A stretch of 26,548 nucleotides of DNA from positions 1 to 26,548 of the IMG/VR virus record IMGVR_UViG_3300044568_001171. The stretch is one strand, 5' to 3'. This document shows, piece by piece, positions 14,750 through 21,807 of this stretch (its first letter is position 1; the number at the start of each line of letters is the position of its first letter). Under the pieces are notes generated by a model, which ran no database searches, was not told where the DNA came from, and saw only the letters and a program-made list of their open reading frames with translations. Source of the DNA: a virus. The position numbers were made by a program, and so were the translations under genes.

Positions 14750-15976
14750 CTATTGAAATATATTTCTATTTTGTTTACCGTAAATTTTGATATATTTTCC
14801 AGCAAGCATGTCTGCTTCTGCCTCGATTGGGCTACCTGGATAACTGGCTCCTGGTTTTATCATACCCAGTTCATGCTGACGTACATGTACCAATTCATGA
14901 AACACTGTGCGTAGTATGTCTACAAGATTACGATTTTTAGCATATACCCAAACATGGTCATCACCTGGAGTATGTCTGCCTGTATGATGTCCTATCTGAG
15001 CTTCTTTTGTATCAAAACTTAATTTAATTTTGGGTGTGCGATTTAAATTTAATTTCTTACTAGCCCAATTTACAAATTTTTGTACTTCATCGTCTAATGA
15101 TTTTATAGGTGCAATTTTTTCTTCTTTTATATCGTCTAGGTTAAAATGTTTTAAGTTAGGTGTGCGGGGTTCATAAGGTGATTCAATGTCCTGACGTTCC
15201 CAGTCATCTTGCGGTATAGTGATTTTTTCACCACTGATTGTTTGTGGTTGTTGTAAGAATACAAGTTCGCCATTGTACATGGAATATACATAGCCTAGTT
15301 CAACGGCTAAATCTTGATCCATTATTTTGCCGTGAAGTGCCTTTTCTAAAAATGTGTACCAATCTTCATCGCTTTCTGGGATAAGGTCATTACCATAATA
15401 GGTTCCGCTTGTTACCATATATTTCATAACATCGTCTCTATCAGGACGCAATTTAGTAGTACCACCAGGACCTGGAGATTTTTCTATTTTCTTATCACTA
15501 GGCTTCAATGTAAAAATCCTATACTGACCCTTATCATCATCATGATTTGGATTACCAAATGCTAGGTAACTGGGTGGACCACCCATAGATTTTAATCCTT
15601 GTTCATTAATTCTAATCTCATACCTTGGGCCACCACGTTTTTTACCATTTATTTCCATAGGTCTATCATTTCTACCTATAACATGAGCAACGATTTTATT
15701 AGTTCGTAGATCCTTGAAAATCAAATCTACGTCATTGACGGTTCCAAGCCTGCCAGTAGCATAAACGATAGGCAATTGTTTGGCTATTTTTCTGGCTTGT
15801 AAAGATACGACTTCACCTTCATACATGCTCTCGCCGCCACCGTCTCCGCCGCCAGTATCAGCCTCACCACTACCTCCGTAATAGGCAAAGCCAGGGTAAA
15901 AATACTTTCCTAATTTTGCTTTAGTTTTCTTTTTACCCTTCTTTTTTCGTTCAGTAATTATCTCTCTACAAAGCAT
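14750..15976 (-). CDS. HExxH zinc metallopeptidase-like protein with capsid-targeting-like N-terminus
   Basis: The C-terminal domain holds the zinc motif HELVH (360-364) and a downstream SPIEAEAD (382-389) whose E385 is a likely third ligand, as in gluzincin-type proteases. GHHTGRH (329-335) and HVWVYAK come just before. The N-terminus is very basic (residues 9-21), then has YFYPGFAYYG and a Gly/Asp-rich linker (33-49). The middle, about 55-290, was not recognised. The first residues, MLCREIITE, loosely match the capsid-targeting-like start of three other proteins here. ATG and upstream TAA overlap (TAATG). It may act on host proteins after injection or on the virion (inference). Confidence 0.75.
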   Translation of the reverse strand: MLCREIITERKKKGKKKTKAKLGKYFYPGFAYYGGSGEADTGGGDGGGESMYEGEVVSLQARKIAKQLPIVYATGRLGTVNDVDLIFKDLRTNKIVAHVIGRNDRPMEINGKKRGGPRYEIRINEQGLKSMGGPPSYLAFGNPNHDDDKGQYRIFTLKPSDKKIEKSPGPGGTTKLRPDRDDVMKYMVTSGTYYGNDLIPESDEDWYTFLEKALHGKIMDQDLAVELGYVYSMYNGELVFLQQPQTISGEKITIPQDDWERQDIESPYEPRTPNLKHFNLDDIKEEKIAPIKSLDDEVQKFVNWASKKLNLNRTPKIKLSFDTKEAQIGHHTGRHTPGDDHVWVYAKNRNLVDILRTVFHELVHVRQHELGMIKPGASYPGSPIEAEADMLAGKYIKIYGKQNRNIFQ

Positions 15977-16212
15977 TAGCCATTCTCTAAAACGCCATCT
16001 TTGTAGACAAGGAAGGAAGTGATTTTCTGTTCATCTTTCCATCTCTGAAATAGAGCAACATGCGCTTCTGAAAGATGATCTGTATCTGCTCTTTGCGCAT
16101 CATACTCGGCTTCTGTCAAAGTTTGACGAGCCCAAGCATCAAAAAATAGGAAATCGTCTCCTAATTCTGATACAATCTCATAACGCATATTTTCATGTTC
16201 ATAGGATTTCAT
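15976..16212 (-). CDS. small acidic protein, 78 aa, paralogue of the 21290 gene
   Basis: No known family was recognised. Key segments are ELGDDFLFFDAWA (16-28) and FQRWKDEQKITSFLVYKDG. Both recur in the 104-aa protein at 21290-21604, so the two are paralogues. It starts after a strong AGGAG site, and a TATAAATA late box lies just upstream. It is coupled to the metallopeptidase by TAATG. No membrane segment is present. A small adapter or regulator is possible but unsupported. Confidence 0.78.
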   Translation of the reverse strand: MKSYEHENMRYEIVSELGDDFLFFDAWARQTLTEAEYDAQRADTDHLSEAHVALFQRWKDEQKITSFLVYKDGVLENG

Positions 16213-16228
16213 TAGTTTTCTCCTGCTG

Positions 16229-16242
16229 TATTTATATTTATC
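16229..16242 (-). promoter_or_regulatory. late-type promoter, tandem TATAAATA / GATAAATA
   Basis: The minus strand reads GATAAATATAAATA: the exact T4 late box TATAAATA (16229-16236) overlaps a second GATAAATA (16235-16242). The ATG of the 78-aa gene is 17 bases past the box, with AGGAG between. This is the best late box in the window and would also serve the metallopeptidase. Confidence 0.72.
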
Positions 16243-16420
16243 TAGTTTTTATATAATAATTACTAGGCATTTCAAGTTTTTGAATCGCATTTGCTATTTT
16301 CTTAGCAAAGTTATAGTCATAGGTGACCAATATGACTTTCTTAGTATTGGTCACCAAATAACGCACAGGTTGGTATGGAACTACCAGTGTCTCAACTATT
16401 TTGCTAGTGGATTTTCCCAT
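16238..16420 (-). CDS. small hypothetical basic protein, 60 aa
   Basis: This is a Lys-rich peptide with alternating strands and one helix (PVRYLVTNTKKVILVTYDYN, then FAKKIANAIQKLEM). The start overlaps the end of the coiled-coil membrane gene by 25 bases, and AGAAAG lies just upstream. Its stop abuts the late promoter at 16229. No family was recognised. It could be spurious, but it fills an otherwise empty 160-base space in the right frame and direction. Confidence 0.55.
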   Translation of the reverse strand: MGKSTSKIVETLVVPYQPVRYLVTNTKKVILVTYDYNFAKKIANAIQKLEMPSNYYIKTR

Positions 16421-16962
16421 GCTTTCTGTATTTTATCATCAACTTTCTTTTCCAATTCTTTTAATTTCTGATCCGTTTCACGTTCAATAGTACGCAATCT
16501 TGCGTTCATGTCACGGTCTGTGACACCCACGAATCCACGAACTTCTTTGTCAAGTTCACGGTTGCGTCTTTCTGCTGCATCAATGTCTGCTTGTAAACTA
16601 TCAATATCACCCTTTAGGTCTGTACGAACATCACGAATGATATCGTTGCTTTCGTCAACTAATACAGCAGCATTATCAATTTTCTGCTCAAGCTTAGTCA
16701 TGCGCTCTTGTATAGCTGACAAGTCGGGAGCGACATATTCCTGTATCTGTTGCTTCATATCCATGTAATCTTTATAGAACTCAAATGCTCCATAAAGTCC
16801 ACCAAGCACTGTTGATACGATACCTGCTGCTATCATCAATTTAGCAGGGGTGAAACTATAGCCACCAATACTGATGACGGTGTTTTCGCTCATATATTGT
16901 TCTTTGGCAGCTTCTAGATCGTCTATCTTGCTGTCAATATCTGTTTCATTCTTCTTTGGCAT
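16396..16962 (-). CDS. membrane-anchored coiled-coil protein, 188 aa
   Basis: A soluble N-terminus of about 40 residues precedes one transmembrane segment (KLMIAAGIVSTVLGGLYGAF, 41-60). A charged helical stalk from about 66 to 180 follows, with repeated heptads (IQERMTKLEQKIDNA, IDAAERRNRELDKEV, LKELEKKVDDKIQKA). No enzyme motif was seen. A GGAG site 6 bases before the ATG supports the start. It is the last gene of the envelope cassette with the 690-aa and 466-aa secreted proteins, 13 bases downstream of the former. It could serve as a membrane tether or scaffold for them (inference). Confidence 0.82.
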   Translation of the reverse strand: MPKKNETDIDSKIDDLEAAKEQYMSENTVISIGGYSFTPAKLMIAAGIVSTVLGGLYGAFEFYKDYMDMKQQIQEYVAPDLSAIQERMTKLEQKIDNAAVLVDESNDIIRDVRTDLKGDIDSLQADIDAAERRNRELDKEVRGFVGVTDRDMNARLRTIERETDQKLKELEKKVDDKIQKAWENPLAK

Positions 16963-16975
16963 TTATTTTCTCCGA

Positions 16976-19048
16976 TTACTTATATTGTTCTTCTACCATT
17001 TTCTTGTAAGTATCACTATTGCCCTTCTCAAGAAAATAGGCGCCACGAACATTATCTTTGTATACTACATTCTTGTAGATATCTTCTGGCTTATACCATA
17101 TATTGTTGTCATTCAACATAGCACTACGATAACTTGATACATCAGTATCACCACTCATAGCAGCGACGATACCTGATTGATCAGCATCCATGTAGTTCTT
17201 GTTGATCTCATCTTGTTGTTCTTTATTGGCAGCAACTACTTCTTCTGCTCTCTTTTCAGCATCACTCTTTTCGTCTTTGTTATTACCGAGCACGCCCAGT
17301 ATTTCAAGATTAGTAGTGTTTGGTACAACATTGAAAGCGTTTGCGAGATTTGGATCATTTTGTATTGTTACCTTTTCATCTTCTTCAAAAGCACTAACAC
17401 TTGTATCTTCTGATTTTTGTTCTATCTGTGCTAAAACATTTTGTACAAACTCAACATCATCAGTTGAAGTATCAGTCGGCTTGATATCTATGTTCATGAT
17501 ATCAGTAAAACTATCAATAGTATCTACTGAACCATCAACACTTTGTTCTATGTTATTTGCTACGACTTCTTCAACAACTGTTTCAACTTTATTTTCTTCG
17601 GTCATTATCTCAAAATCACTACCATCATTATCAGCAACACTATTATCAATGACATTATCTATAGTGATATTCTCAATAACACTATCATTTGATTTAGTTT
17701 CACCACTTGCCATAGCGATACTTTCAGCCTGGCTTATGCTATCACTTGCGCTTTGTTCTGTTTGTGATTGTGTCTGAGCCATGCTAACATTGTTTAGTTG
17801 ACGACCTGTCTCAAGTAGATCATTGGCACTGTCAATACTATTATCTGCTACAGTTTCATCGTTATCAATTTTATCTTGTTCTTTGGTTTCAACTTCGTCA
17901 TCAACAGTTGATGTGTTTGTTCTTGCTGTAGTAGTTGATAATGTTTCTGTAGTTGCCATATTATTACTTGCTGCTGCTTCTGCTACGCTCAATGCCAATT
18001 CAAGTGTATTTTTACTAATGCTATCGGCAAGTATCTGCGCTTTTTCTTCGTCTGTCAATTCACGATAAGTGACTTCTCTTTCATTAGTTTCTGCTGGTGT
18101 TTCTTCAACAGTAGTTTCTTCGTCTTGTAATAGTTGTTCTAACTCTGTCTCATCAATAGTTTCATCTGCTACAAATACCTCTTCTTCCTCATCAGCAATG
18201 ACTTCTGTGCCATCATCGCTGCCATCATCACTACCTGTGTTATCATCATCAATAGCAGTTTCATCCGCTAACATCTCTGCTACTTCTTCTGGATCACTAT
18301 AGTCTATGATACCATCATCATATAGGTCAAGTGTATTGATAATACAACTTGGGTCATATGGATTCAATGTACAGTCAACGCCTATCACTGGATCGGGTGC
18401 TTCAAGATAACCTATACGAAAATTCACACGATCAATCGATGGACCATAATATCCACCCCAAAACCCTGTGTCTATTCCATAAAAACTAATCACAGCATTG
18501 GTAAACAATTCATCTGACACTTGCGAACTATACCAACCTACTGGCTTATAGCCTAAATTGTTGATTCCAGGATCACCTGCTACGAAATAGTCTGGACCTA
18601 TAGGTATGAAATCAAATACTCCCGCTTCGCCGCTAGCAGTGAAAAATTTGACACTTGCGCCAAATAAGTCCATTGGTCCGTCTGGGTCCTCACAAAAACC
18701 ACCTATGCTGTTATTACAATTCATTCTATAGAAAAAGTCAAAATAAAACTCAAAACTGTTTGTGTTGTATATGCTCAAATCTATATCTGTCTGTAGGATA
18801 GCCCCTTGATAAGAAAATTTGAAACATTGCCCCTGATTTGATAATCCACCACATCCAGGTTGTATGCTGCCACCCGTGGCAGGTGGTGATGTGCTGGTCC
18901 ATCCTTGTGGGATCGTGCCCACTTGACCATTTTCAAAACTAAAATCAGGCACTAGATTACCAGTCTGTGTAGCACCAGCATAGGGATTTTCCTGCCCATA
19001 GGCCTCAGGAAATAATAACAATGCTAATACTAATAATAATCTAATCAT
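16976..19048 (-). CDS. secreted acidic protein with jelly-roll-like N-terminal domain, 690 aa
   Basis: The N-terminus MIRLLLVLALLLFPEAYG is a clear Sec signal peptide with cleavage expected before QENPYAG. Residues 31-215 begin NLVPDFSFENG and IPQGW, as in CBM4/9-type carbohydrate-binding jelly-rolls, and contain several cysteines and aromatic residues. Residues about 235-320 are strongly Asp/Glu-rich. The long middle is low-complexity Ser/Thr/Asp/Asn. A conserved-looking C-terminus is rich in Tyr, Lys and Asn (NIWYKPEDIYKN, then YKKMVEEQYK). It overlaps the N/T-rich gene stop as ATGA. Carbohydrate binding at the cell surface or on the virion is possible. No catalytic motif was seen, and the family of the whole protein is not known to me. 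Confidence 0.85.
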   Translation of the reverse strand: MIRLLLVLALLLFPEAYGQENPYAGATQTGNLVPDFSFENGQVGTIPQGWTSTSPPATGGSIQPGCGGLSNQGQCFKFSYQGAILQTDIDLSIYNTNSFEFYFDFFYRMNCNNSIGGFCEDPDGPMDLFGASVKFFTASGEAGVFDFIPIGPDYFVAGDPGINNLGYKPVGWYSSQVSDELFTNAVISFYGIDTGFWGGYYGPSIDRVNFRIGYLEAPDPVIGVDCTLNPYDPSCIINTLDLYDDGIIDYSDPEEVAEMLADETAIDDDNTGSDDGSDDGTEVIADEEEEVFVADETIDETELEQLLQDEETTVEETPAETNEREVTYRELTDEEKAQILADSISKNTLELALSVAEAAASNNMATTETLSTTTARTNTSTVDDEVETKEQDKIDNDETVADNSIDSANDLLETGRQLNNVSMAQTQSQTEQSASDSISQAESIAMASGETKSNDSVIENITIDNVIDNSVADNDGSDFEIMTEENKVETVVEEVVANNIEQSVDGSVDTIDSFTDIMNIDIKPTDTSTDDVEFVQNVLAQIEQKSEDTSVSAFEEDEKVTIQNDPNLANAFNVVPNTTNLEILGVLGNNKDEKSDAEKRAEEVVAANKEQQDEINKNYMDADQSGIVAAMSGDTDVSSYRSAMLNDNNIWYKPEDIYKNVVYKDNVRGAYFLEKGNSDTYKKMVEEQYK

Positions 19049-20445
19049 CCTACTGGATCTGCCTCTGGCATACTTTCAGTTTTCTTGGCTTCAGTTTCAC
19101 CCTTATCACCAAAAATACTTCTAAACCAGCCCTTCTTTGTATCAGGACGCTCTTCACTATTCTCAGTCCATTGTTGAGTTGCTTCACGACCGATCTTACC
19201 CATATAAGGGCAAGGTGTACCTGCCATCTCCATAGCCTTGAACACTCTTTCATCTTGGCACATCAATGACACTGCTGCGACCTTCATGCCCATATCATAT
19301 AATGTTTTTGATAGTTTCAATCTTTCGCAGTTCATATCTCTGACCGCCTTACCTGCGCTCATACCAATAACTTGTGTCTGTACTGCACCACTGACACCAC
19401 TCACGCAGACATCTTGGCTATAAGTGCTGATCATTGGGGCTATGGCACTTGCCGGTGGAGCCTTGATCTCTTGCTCTACCTTAGTGATGTTTTCATTACG
19501 ATTGATGTTTGTGTTAGTGTTTTCTGTCTTTACATTGCTCTGGCTAGTGCTTTCGCTTTTGTTCACATTCTCGTTCTTGTTCACAGCAGTGCTTGTGCTA
19601 ACATTCACATTGTTATTATTGTTGGTAGCAGTACTCACATTCTCGTTTTTATTCAAGTTTGTGTTAGTGCTGGTACTGACATTATTGTTATTGTTAGTAT
19701 TGACGCTGGTAGTGTTATTCGTGTTGACATTATTTGAGTTGATGTTGGTGTTGTTATTATTGTTATTATTATAAGTAACCTCACCACTCATGTTATTGTT
19801 GTTATTATTTGTGTTTGTGTTTGTGCTTGTAGATGTGTTGATGTTGTTATTGGTATTGTTGCTTGTGGTCGTGTTCACATTGTTGTTATTATTAGTAACC
19901 GTACCGCTCTGTATATTCAAGTTTGTATTTGTGTTTGTATTATTGTTTGTGTTTGTGTTACTGCTTGTAGTCGTATTGACATTATTGTTATTGTTAGTCA
20001 ATGTACCACTTTGGATATTGTTATTTGTGTTGACATTATTGTTAGTGCTATTCACAGTGCTTGTGTTCACATTTGTATTTGTGTTAGTACTGGTCGTAGC
20101 ATTATTATTGTTATAAGTCACAGTACCACTCATGACATTGTTGTTAGTGTTGGTATTTGTGCTTGTAGTCGTATTCGTGTTTATATTCGTGTTGGTGTTA
20201 TCACTAGTACTTGTTGAAGTATTAGTGTTTGTATTTTGATTGACATTAGTAGCAGTACCACTTTGAATATTATAGTTTGTATTAGTATTCGTATTAGTGT
20301 TATCTGTGGTACTTGTAGTATTGCTTGTTGTTGTGACATTGCTTGTAGTATCTACAGTTGAAACCGTAGTTGTCTGTGCCATGGCCACGGTGATCATGCC
20401 AGTACTAAGCACTGCCAATAGCAAGAGCTTATCGGATCTAAACAT
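19045..20445 (-). CDS. secreted Asn/Thr/Ser-repeat protein with cysteine-containing C-terminal domain, 466 aa
   Basis: A signal peptide (MFRSDKLLLLAVLSTGMITVAMA) precedes about 290 residues made almost only of Asn, Thr, Ser and Val (25-310). Within them a short [IVM]-x-SG-[TE] core followed by a T-[NY]-NNN run recurs with SG at 62, 106, 146, 180 and 220, a period near 40. From about 330 a normal globular domain begins, with four cysteines (C347, C373, C396, C412) and the segments VQTQVIGMSAGKAVRD and LYDMGMKVAAVSLMC. The tail is charged. The composition recalls beta-solenoid or amyloid-like surface proteins. The four cysteines suit a periplasmic or extracellular site. It leads the envelope cassette behind a late-type box and a long leader. 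Function unknown. Confidence 0.85.
   Translation of the reverse strand: MFRSDKLLLLAVLSTGMITVAMAQTTTVSTVDTTSNVTTTSNTTSTTDNTNTNTNTNYNIQSGTATNVNQNTNTNTSTSTSDNTNTNINTNTTTSTNTNTNNNVMSGTVTYNNNNATTSTNTNTNVNTSTVNSTNNNVNTNNNIQSGTLTNNNNNVNTTTSSNTNTNNNTNTNTNLNIQSGTVTNNNNNVNTTTSNNTNNNINTSTSTNTNTNNNNNNMSGEVTYNNNNNNNTNINSNNVNTNNTTSVNTNNNNNVSTSTNTNLNKNENVSTATNNNNNVNVSTSTAVNKNENVNKSESTSQSNVKTENTNTNINRNENITKVEQEIKAPPASAIAPMISTYSQDVCVSGVSGAVQTQVIGMSAGKAVRDMNCERLKLSKTLYDMGMKVAAVSLMCQDERVFKAMEMAGTPCPYMGKIGREATQQWTENSEERPDTKKGWFRSIFGDKGETEAKKTESMPEADPVG
19516..20376 (-). repeat. low-complexity Asn/Thr/Ser coding repeats
   Basis: This DNA encodes residues 24-310 of the secreted protein. On the plus strand it is a run of GTT/GTG/ATT triplet blocks. 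Five imperfect modules of 34-44 codons can be seen by their SG core, and a Lys/Asn/Glu variant (NKNENV, NRNENI) appears three times near the 3' end. Such tracts can change length by slippage, so assembly errors or strain variation are likely here. Confidence 0.85.
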
Positions 20446-20482
20446 ATATTTTATTCCATATGCCTTCCCCCAAACGCCCCAT
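20438..20482 (-). other. candidate 14-codon leader ORF overlapping the secreted-protein start
   Basis: The frame reads MGRLGEGIWNKIYV and then TAG, and it runs across the main ATG at 20445 in another frame. It lies in an unusually G-rich patch of an AT-rich leader. No Shine-Dalgarno is seen before it, so translation is doubtful. It could be a leader peptide or just part of a structured RNA. Confidence 0.25.
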
Positions 20483-20547
20483 GCTTTAGGTTCTGGCTAC
20501 TTGCTATCCCTATTATTTTTATTTTAGGATAGACTTTTGTATAGTAT

Positions 20548-20555
20548 TATTTATG
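20548..20555 (-). promoter_or_regulatory. candidate late-type promoter (CATAAATA) of the envelope cassette
   Basis: CATAAATA, followed by ATACTAT, resembles the T4 late consensus and lies about 103 bases before the ATG at 20445. A TTGACC box 11 bases upstream could also pair with a weak TACTAT -10. The 130-base gap 20446-20575 otherwise holds an inverted repeat (CTATCC/GGATAG, 20504-20532) and the G-rich leader. Confidence 0.5.
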
Positions 20556-20575
20556 AGATATCGGTCAAAAATATA

Positions 20576-20749
20576 TCAGTATTTGTTTAGTTTATGCTTG
20601 AGTGCGCTGAACAATTCTGGATCAAGTGTTTTCAGATCCTGCACCCATTGTTCTAGATCAATCTGATGTAATGCTCTGCGAATATCTGCTGCTTCGCGGT
20701 CATAGATATCTAAATCATCCCATTCATGTTCAGGTTTACTGTACAACAT
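20576..20749 (-). CDS. small acidic hypothetical protein, 57 aa
   Basis: This protein is short and strongly acidic. It begins MLYSKPEHEWDDLDIYDREA and continues with two amphipathic helices (IRRALHQIDLEQWVQ and FSALKHKLNKY). A GGAG site lies about 10 bases before the ATG. It overlaps the small membrane gene by 14 bases. Its stop is followed by the leader of the envelope cassette, so it ends this small-gene run. No family was recognised. Confidence 0.7.
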   Translation of the reverse strand: MLYSKPEHEWDDLDIYDREAADIRRALHQIDLEQWVQDLKTLDPELFSALKHKLNKY

Positions 20750-20834
20750 ATGCTATTACTCCGAACAAAATTATGAGTGCCATAATTATATATACGAATG
20801 TTCTAAATCTAACCGTGACTCGGAAAAGTTCCAT
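20736..20834 (-). CDS. very small membrane peptide, about 32 aa
   Basis: The peptide reads MELFRVTVRFRTFVYII and then ALIILFGVIAYVVQ: a basic N-terminus and one transmembrane helix. It overlaps the end of the 76-aa gene by 26 bases and the start of the 57-aa gene by 14 bases. An alternative start at 20867 would give 43 aa. No good ribosome-binding site was seen for either, so it rests on composition and packing. Confidence 0.5.
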   Translation of the reverse strand: MELFRVTVRFRTFVYIIMALIILFGVIAYVVQ

Positions 20835-21039
20835 CAAGTACCAGCCTATGTTGTAGTTGACCTTCATTGAAGATATGTAGCATACCGGGGAACTGTTCAA
20901 ACTCAAATACATATCGTACATCGCCCGTAGTTGTGATTGCGATACCTACGATGATGCCTTCTGCTTGGTAAGTACCGCCTACCTTACGTACTCGGTCGCC
21001 TTCGGTAAACTTAAATTCTGGTAAATCAATAGTTGTCAT
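20809..21039 (-). CDS. small SH3/KOW-like beta protein, 76 aa
   Basis: Residues 11-50 (FTEGDRVRKVGG, then EGIIVGIAITTTGDVRYVFE) look like a small beta-barrel of the SH3/KOW sort: a GDxVxKxGG turn followed by strands. The C-terminal MLHIFNEGQLQ fits a closing strand. An AGGA site precedes the ATG, which overlaps the upstream TGA (ATGA). Similar small phage proteins are common but mostly unassigned. The fold is by eye only. Confidence 0.72.
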   Translation of the reverse strand: MTTIDLPEFKFTEGDRVRKVGGTYQAEGIIVGIAITTTGDVRYVFEFEQFPGMLHIFNEGQLQHRLVLDGTFPSHG

Positions 21040-21269
21040 ATAAAGTCCTTTAGTCCAAAGTGTGCGCGAATCTTATCGCCGTAATCCTTATATGGATAAC
21101 TGGCGTCAGTATTTGCGACTTTAGCGCATTCTTCTACGATTGCTTCAGCAAAACGCTGTAGTGTATCAGGATTAACTTCCGGGTAGAAACTGCCCCCGGC
21201 GTTGAGAGCGATTTCATAAACTTTTTTCGTCATTTTTTTGGGTTTGTATTTTAAGTAATTTTCATTCAT
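21036..21269 (-). CDS. small hypothetical protein, 77 aa, predicted leaderless
   Basis: The core VYEIALNAGGSFYPEVNP and LQRFAEAIVEECAKVAN is a pattern seen in many small phage proteins of unknown role: an N-terminal helix, a short loop, then FAExIVxEC. The start at 21269 is preferred over M13 (21233) because the promoter at 21276 places the transcript start on this ATG. Neither has a Shine-Dalgarno. It opens the operon of small genes running to 20576. Confidence 0.75.
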   Translation of the reverse strand: MNENYLKYKPKKMTKKVYEIALNAGGSFYPEVNPDTLQRFAEAIVEECAKVANTDASYPYKDYGDKIRAHFGLKDFI

Positions 21270-21275
21270 ACATAT

Positions 21276-21303
21276 ATTATAAACAATTATTATACAGAGT
21301 CAA
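21276..21303 (-). promoter_or_regulatory. sigma70-like promoter, predicted leaderless start
   Basis: The minus strand has TTGACT (21298-21303), a 16-base spacer and a perfect TATAAT (21276-21281). The predicted start 7 bases past the box is the A of the ATG at 21269. It overlaps the end of the 104-aa gene. Confidence 0.75.
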
Positions 21304-21604
21304 CACCCCACCAATGGTACACGGTAAATTTATATGTATTTTCTTCTCCTAATCCACCGCTTGATACGAAAACATCATTTTTATAGTTGTGTACAGAAGT
21401 TATTTTTTGTTCTCTTTTCCATCTAGTATTACAGTTTATCCCAAATTCAGTTTGAAAAAAGTTAGGATCGGTGCGCATTATTTCCAATTCTTCTCCCGTT
21501 AGATTTTTTAATGCCCATTCGTGAAAAATAAGAAAATCATCTCCTAATGCTGAGTATAAGATTTTATGTTCGCCATTTTCATTCTTCTCAACTATTTTTG
21601 GCAT
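21290..21604 (-). CDS. hypothetical protein, 104 aa, paralogue of the 15976 gene
   Basis: SALGDDFLIFHEWALKNLT and RWKREQKITSVHNYKND match the 78-aa protein at 15976-16212 in the same order and spacing. The C-terminus (YKFTVYHWWGVDSV) is extra. Start 21604 (MPKIVE) is chosen because the open frame before it reads through the preceding gene. It is encoded with the 64-aa gene and the nuclease. No family was recognised beyond the paralogy. Confidence 0.75.
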   Translation of the reverse strand: MPKIVEKNENGEHKILYSALGDDFLIFHEWALKNLTGEELEIMRTDPNFFQTEFGINCNTRWKREQKITSVHNYKNDVFVSSGGLGEENTYKFTVYHWWGVDSV

Positions 21605-21612
21605 AACCCAAA

Positions 21613-21807
21613 TTATTTGTAATAGATTGTAACTATAAGTTGAGCAGGATGCCAAAAACTTTCTATGTTTTGATGAAAAATGTTATAAATTTTGACTTTT
21701 GGATTATTTGCAAGCCATTCTGCTATAATAGTTTCTGCAATAGCATCATCTATCTTCCAATCCCAAGACCAAAAATCTTTAGAAAATTCAAATACTTTTA
21801 CTTTCAT
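21613..21807 (-). CDS. small hypothetical protein, 64 aa
   Basis: The protein is alpha/beta-like: a strand and Trp-rich turn (MKVKVFEFSKDFWSWDW), then a helix (DAIAETIIAEWLANN) and two strands (VKIYNIFHQN and AQLIVTIYYK). The ATG overlaps the nuclease TAA (TAATG), which fixes the start and implies coupling. No family was recognised. A strand-helix-strand-strand layout would suit a small nuclease inhibitor, but that is only a guess from position. Confidence 0.7.
   Translation of the reverse strand: MKVKVFEFSKDFWSWDWKIDDAIAETIIAEWLANNPKVKIYNIFHQNIESFWHPAQLIVTIYYK

Noticed and set aside
17199-20296. Long Ser- or Val/Leu-rich plus-strand frames opposite the secreted proteins
   Set aside because: They are the antisense of Asp/Ser and Asn/Thr repeats; low-complexity coding always leaves such open frames. 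No ribosome-binding sites or promoters on that strand.
19516-20376. Regular repeats as a CRISPR array
   Set aside because: The repeats are imperfect, in frame, and encode an Asn/Thr/Ser tract with no unique spacers.
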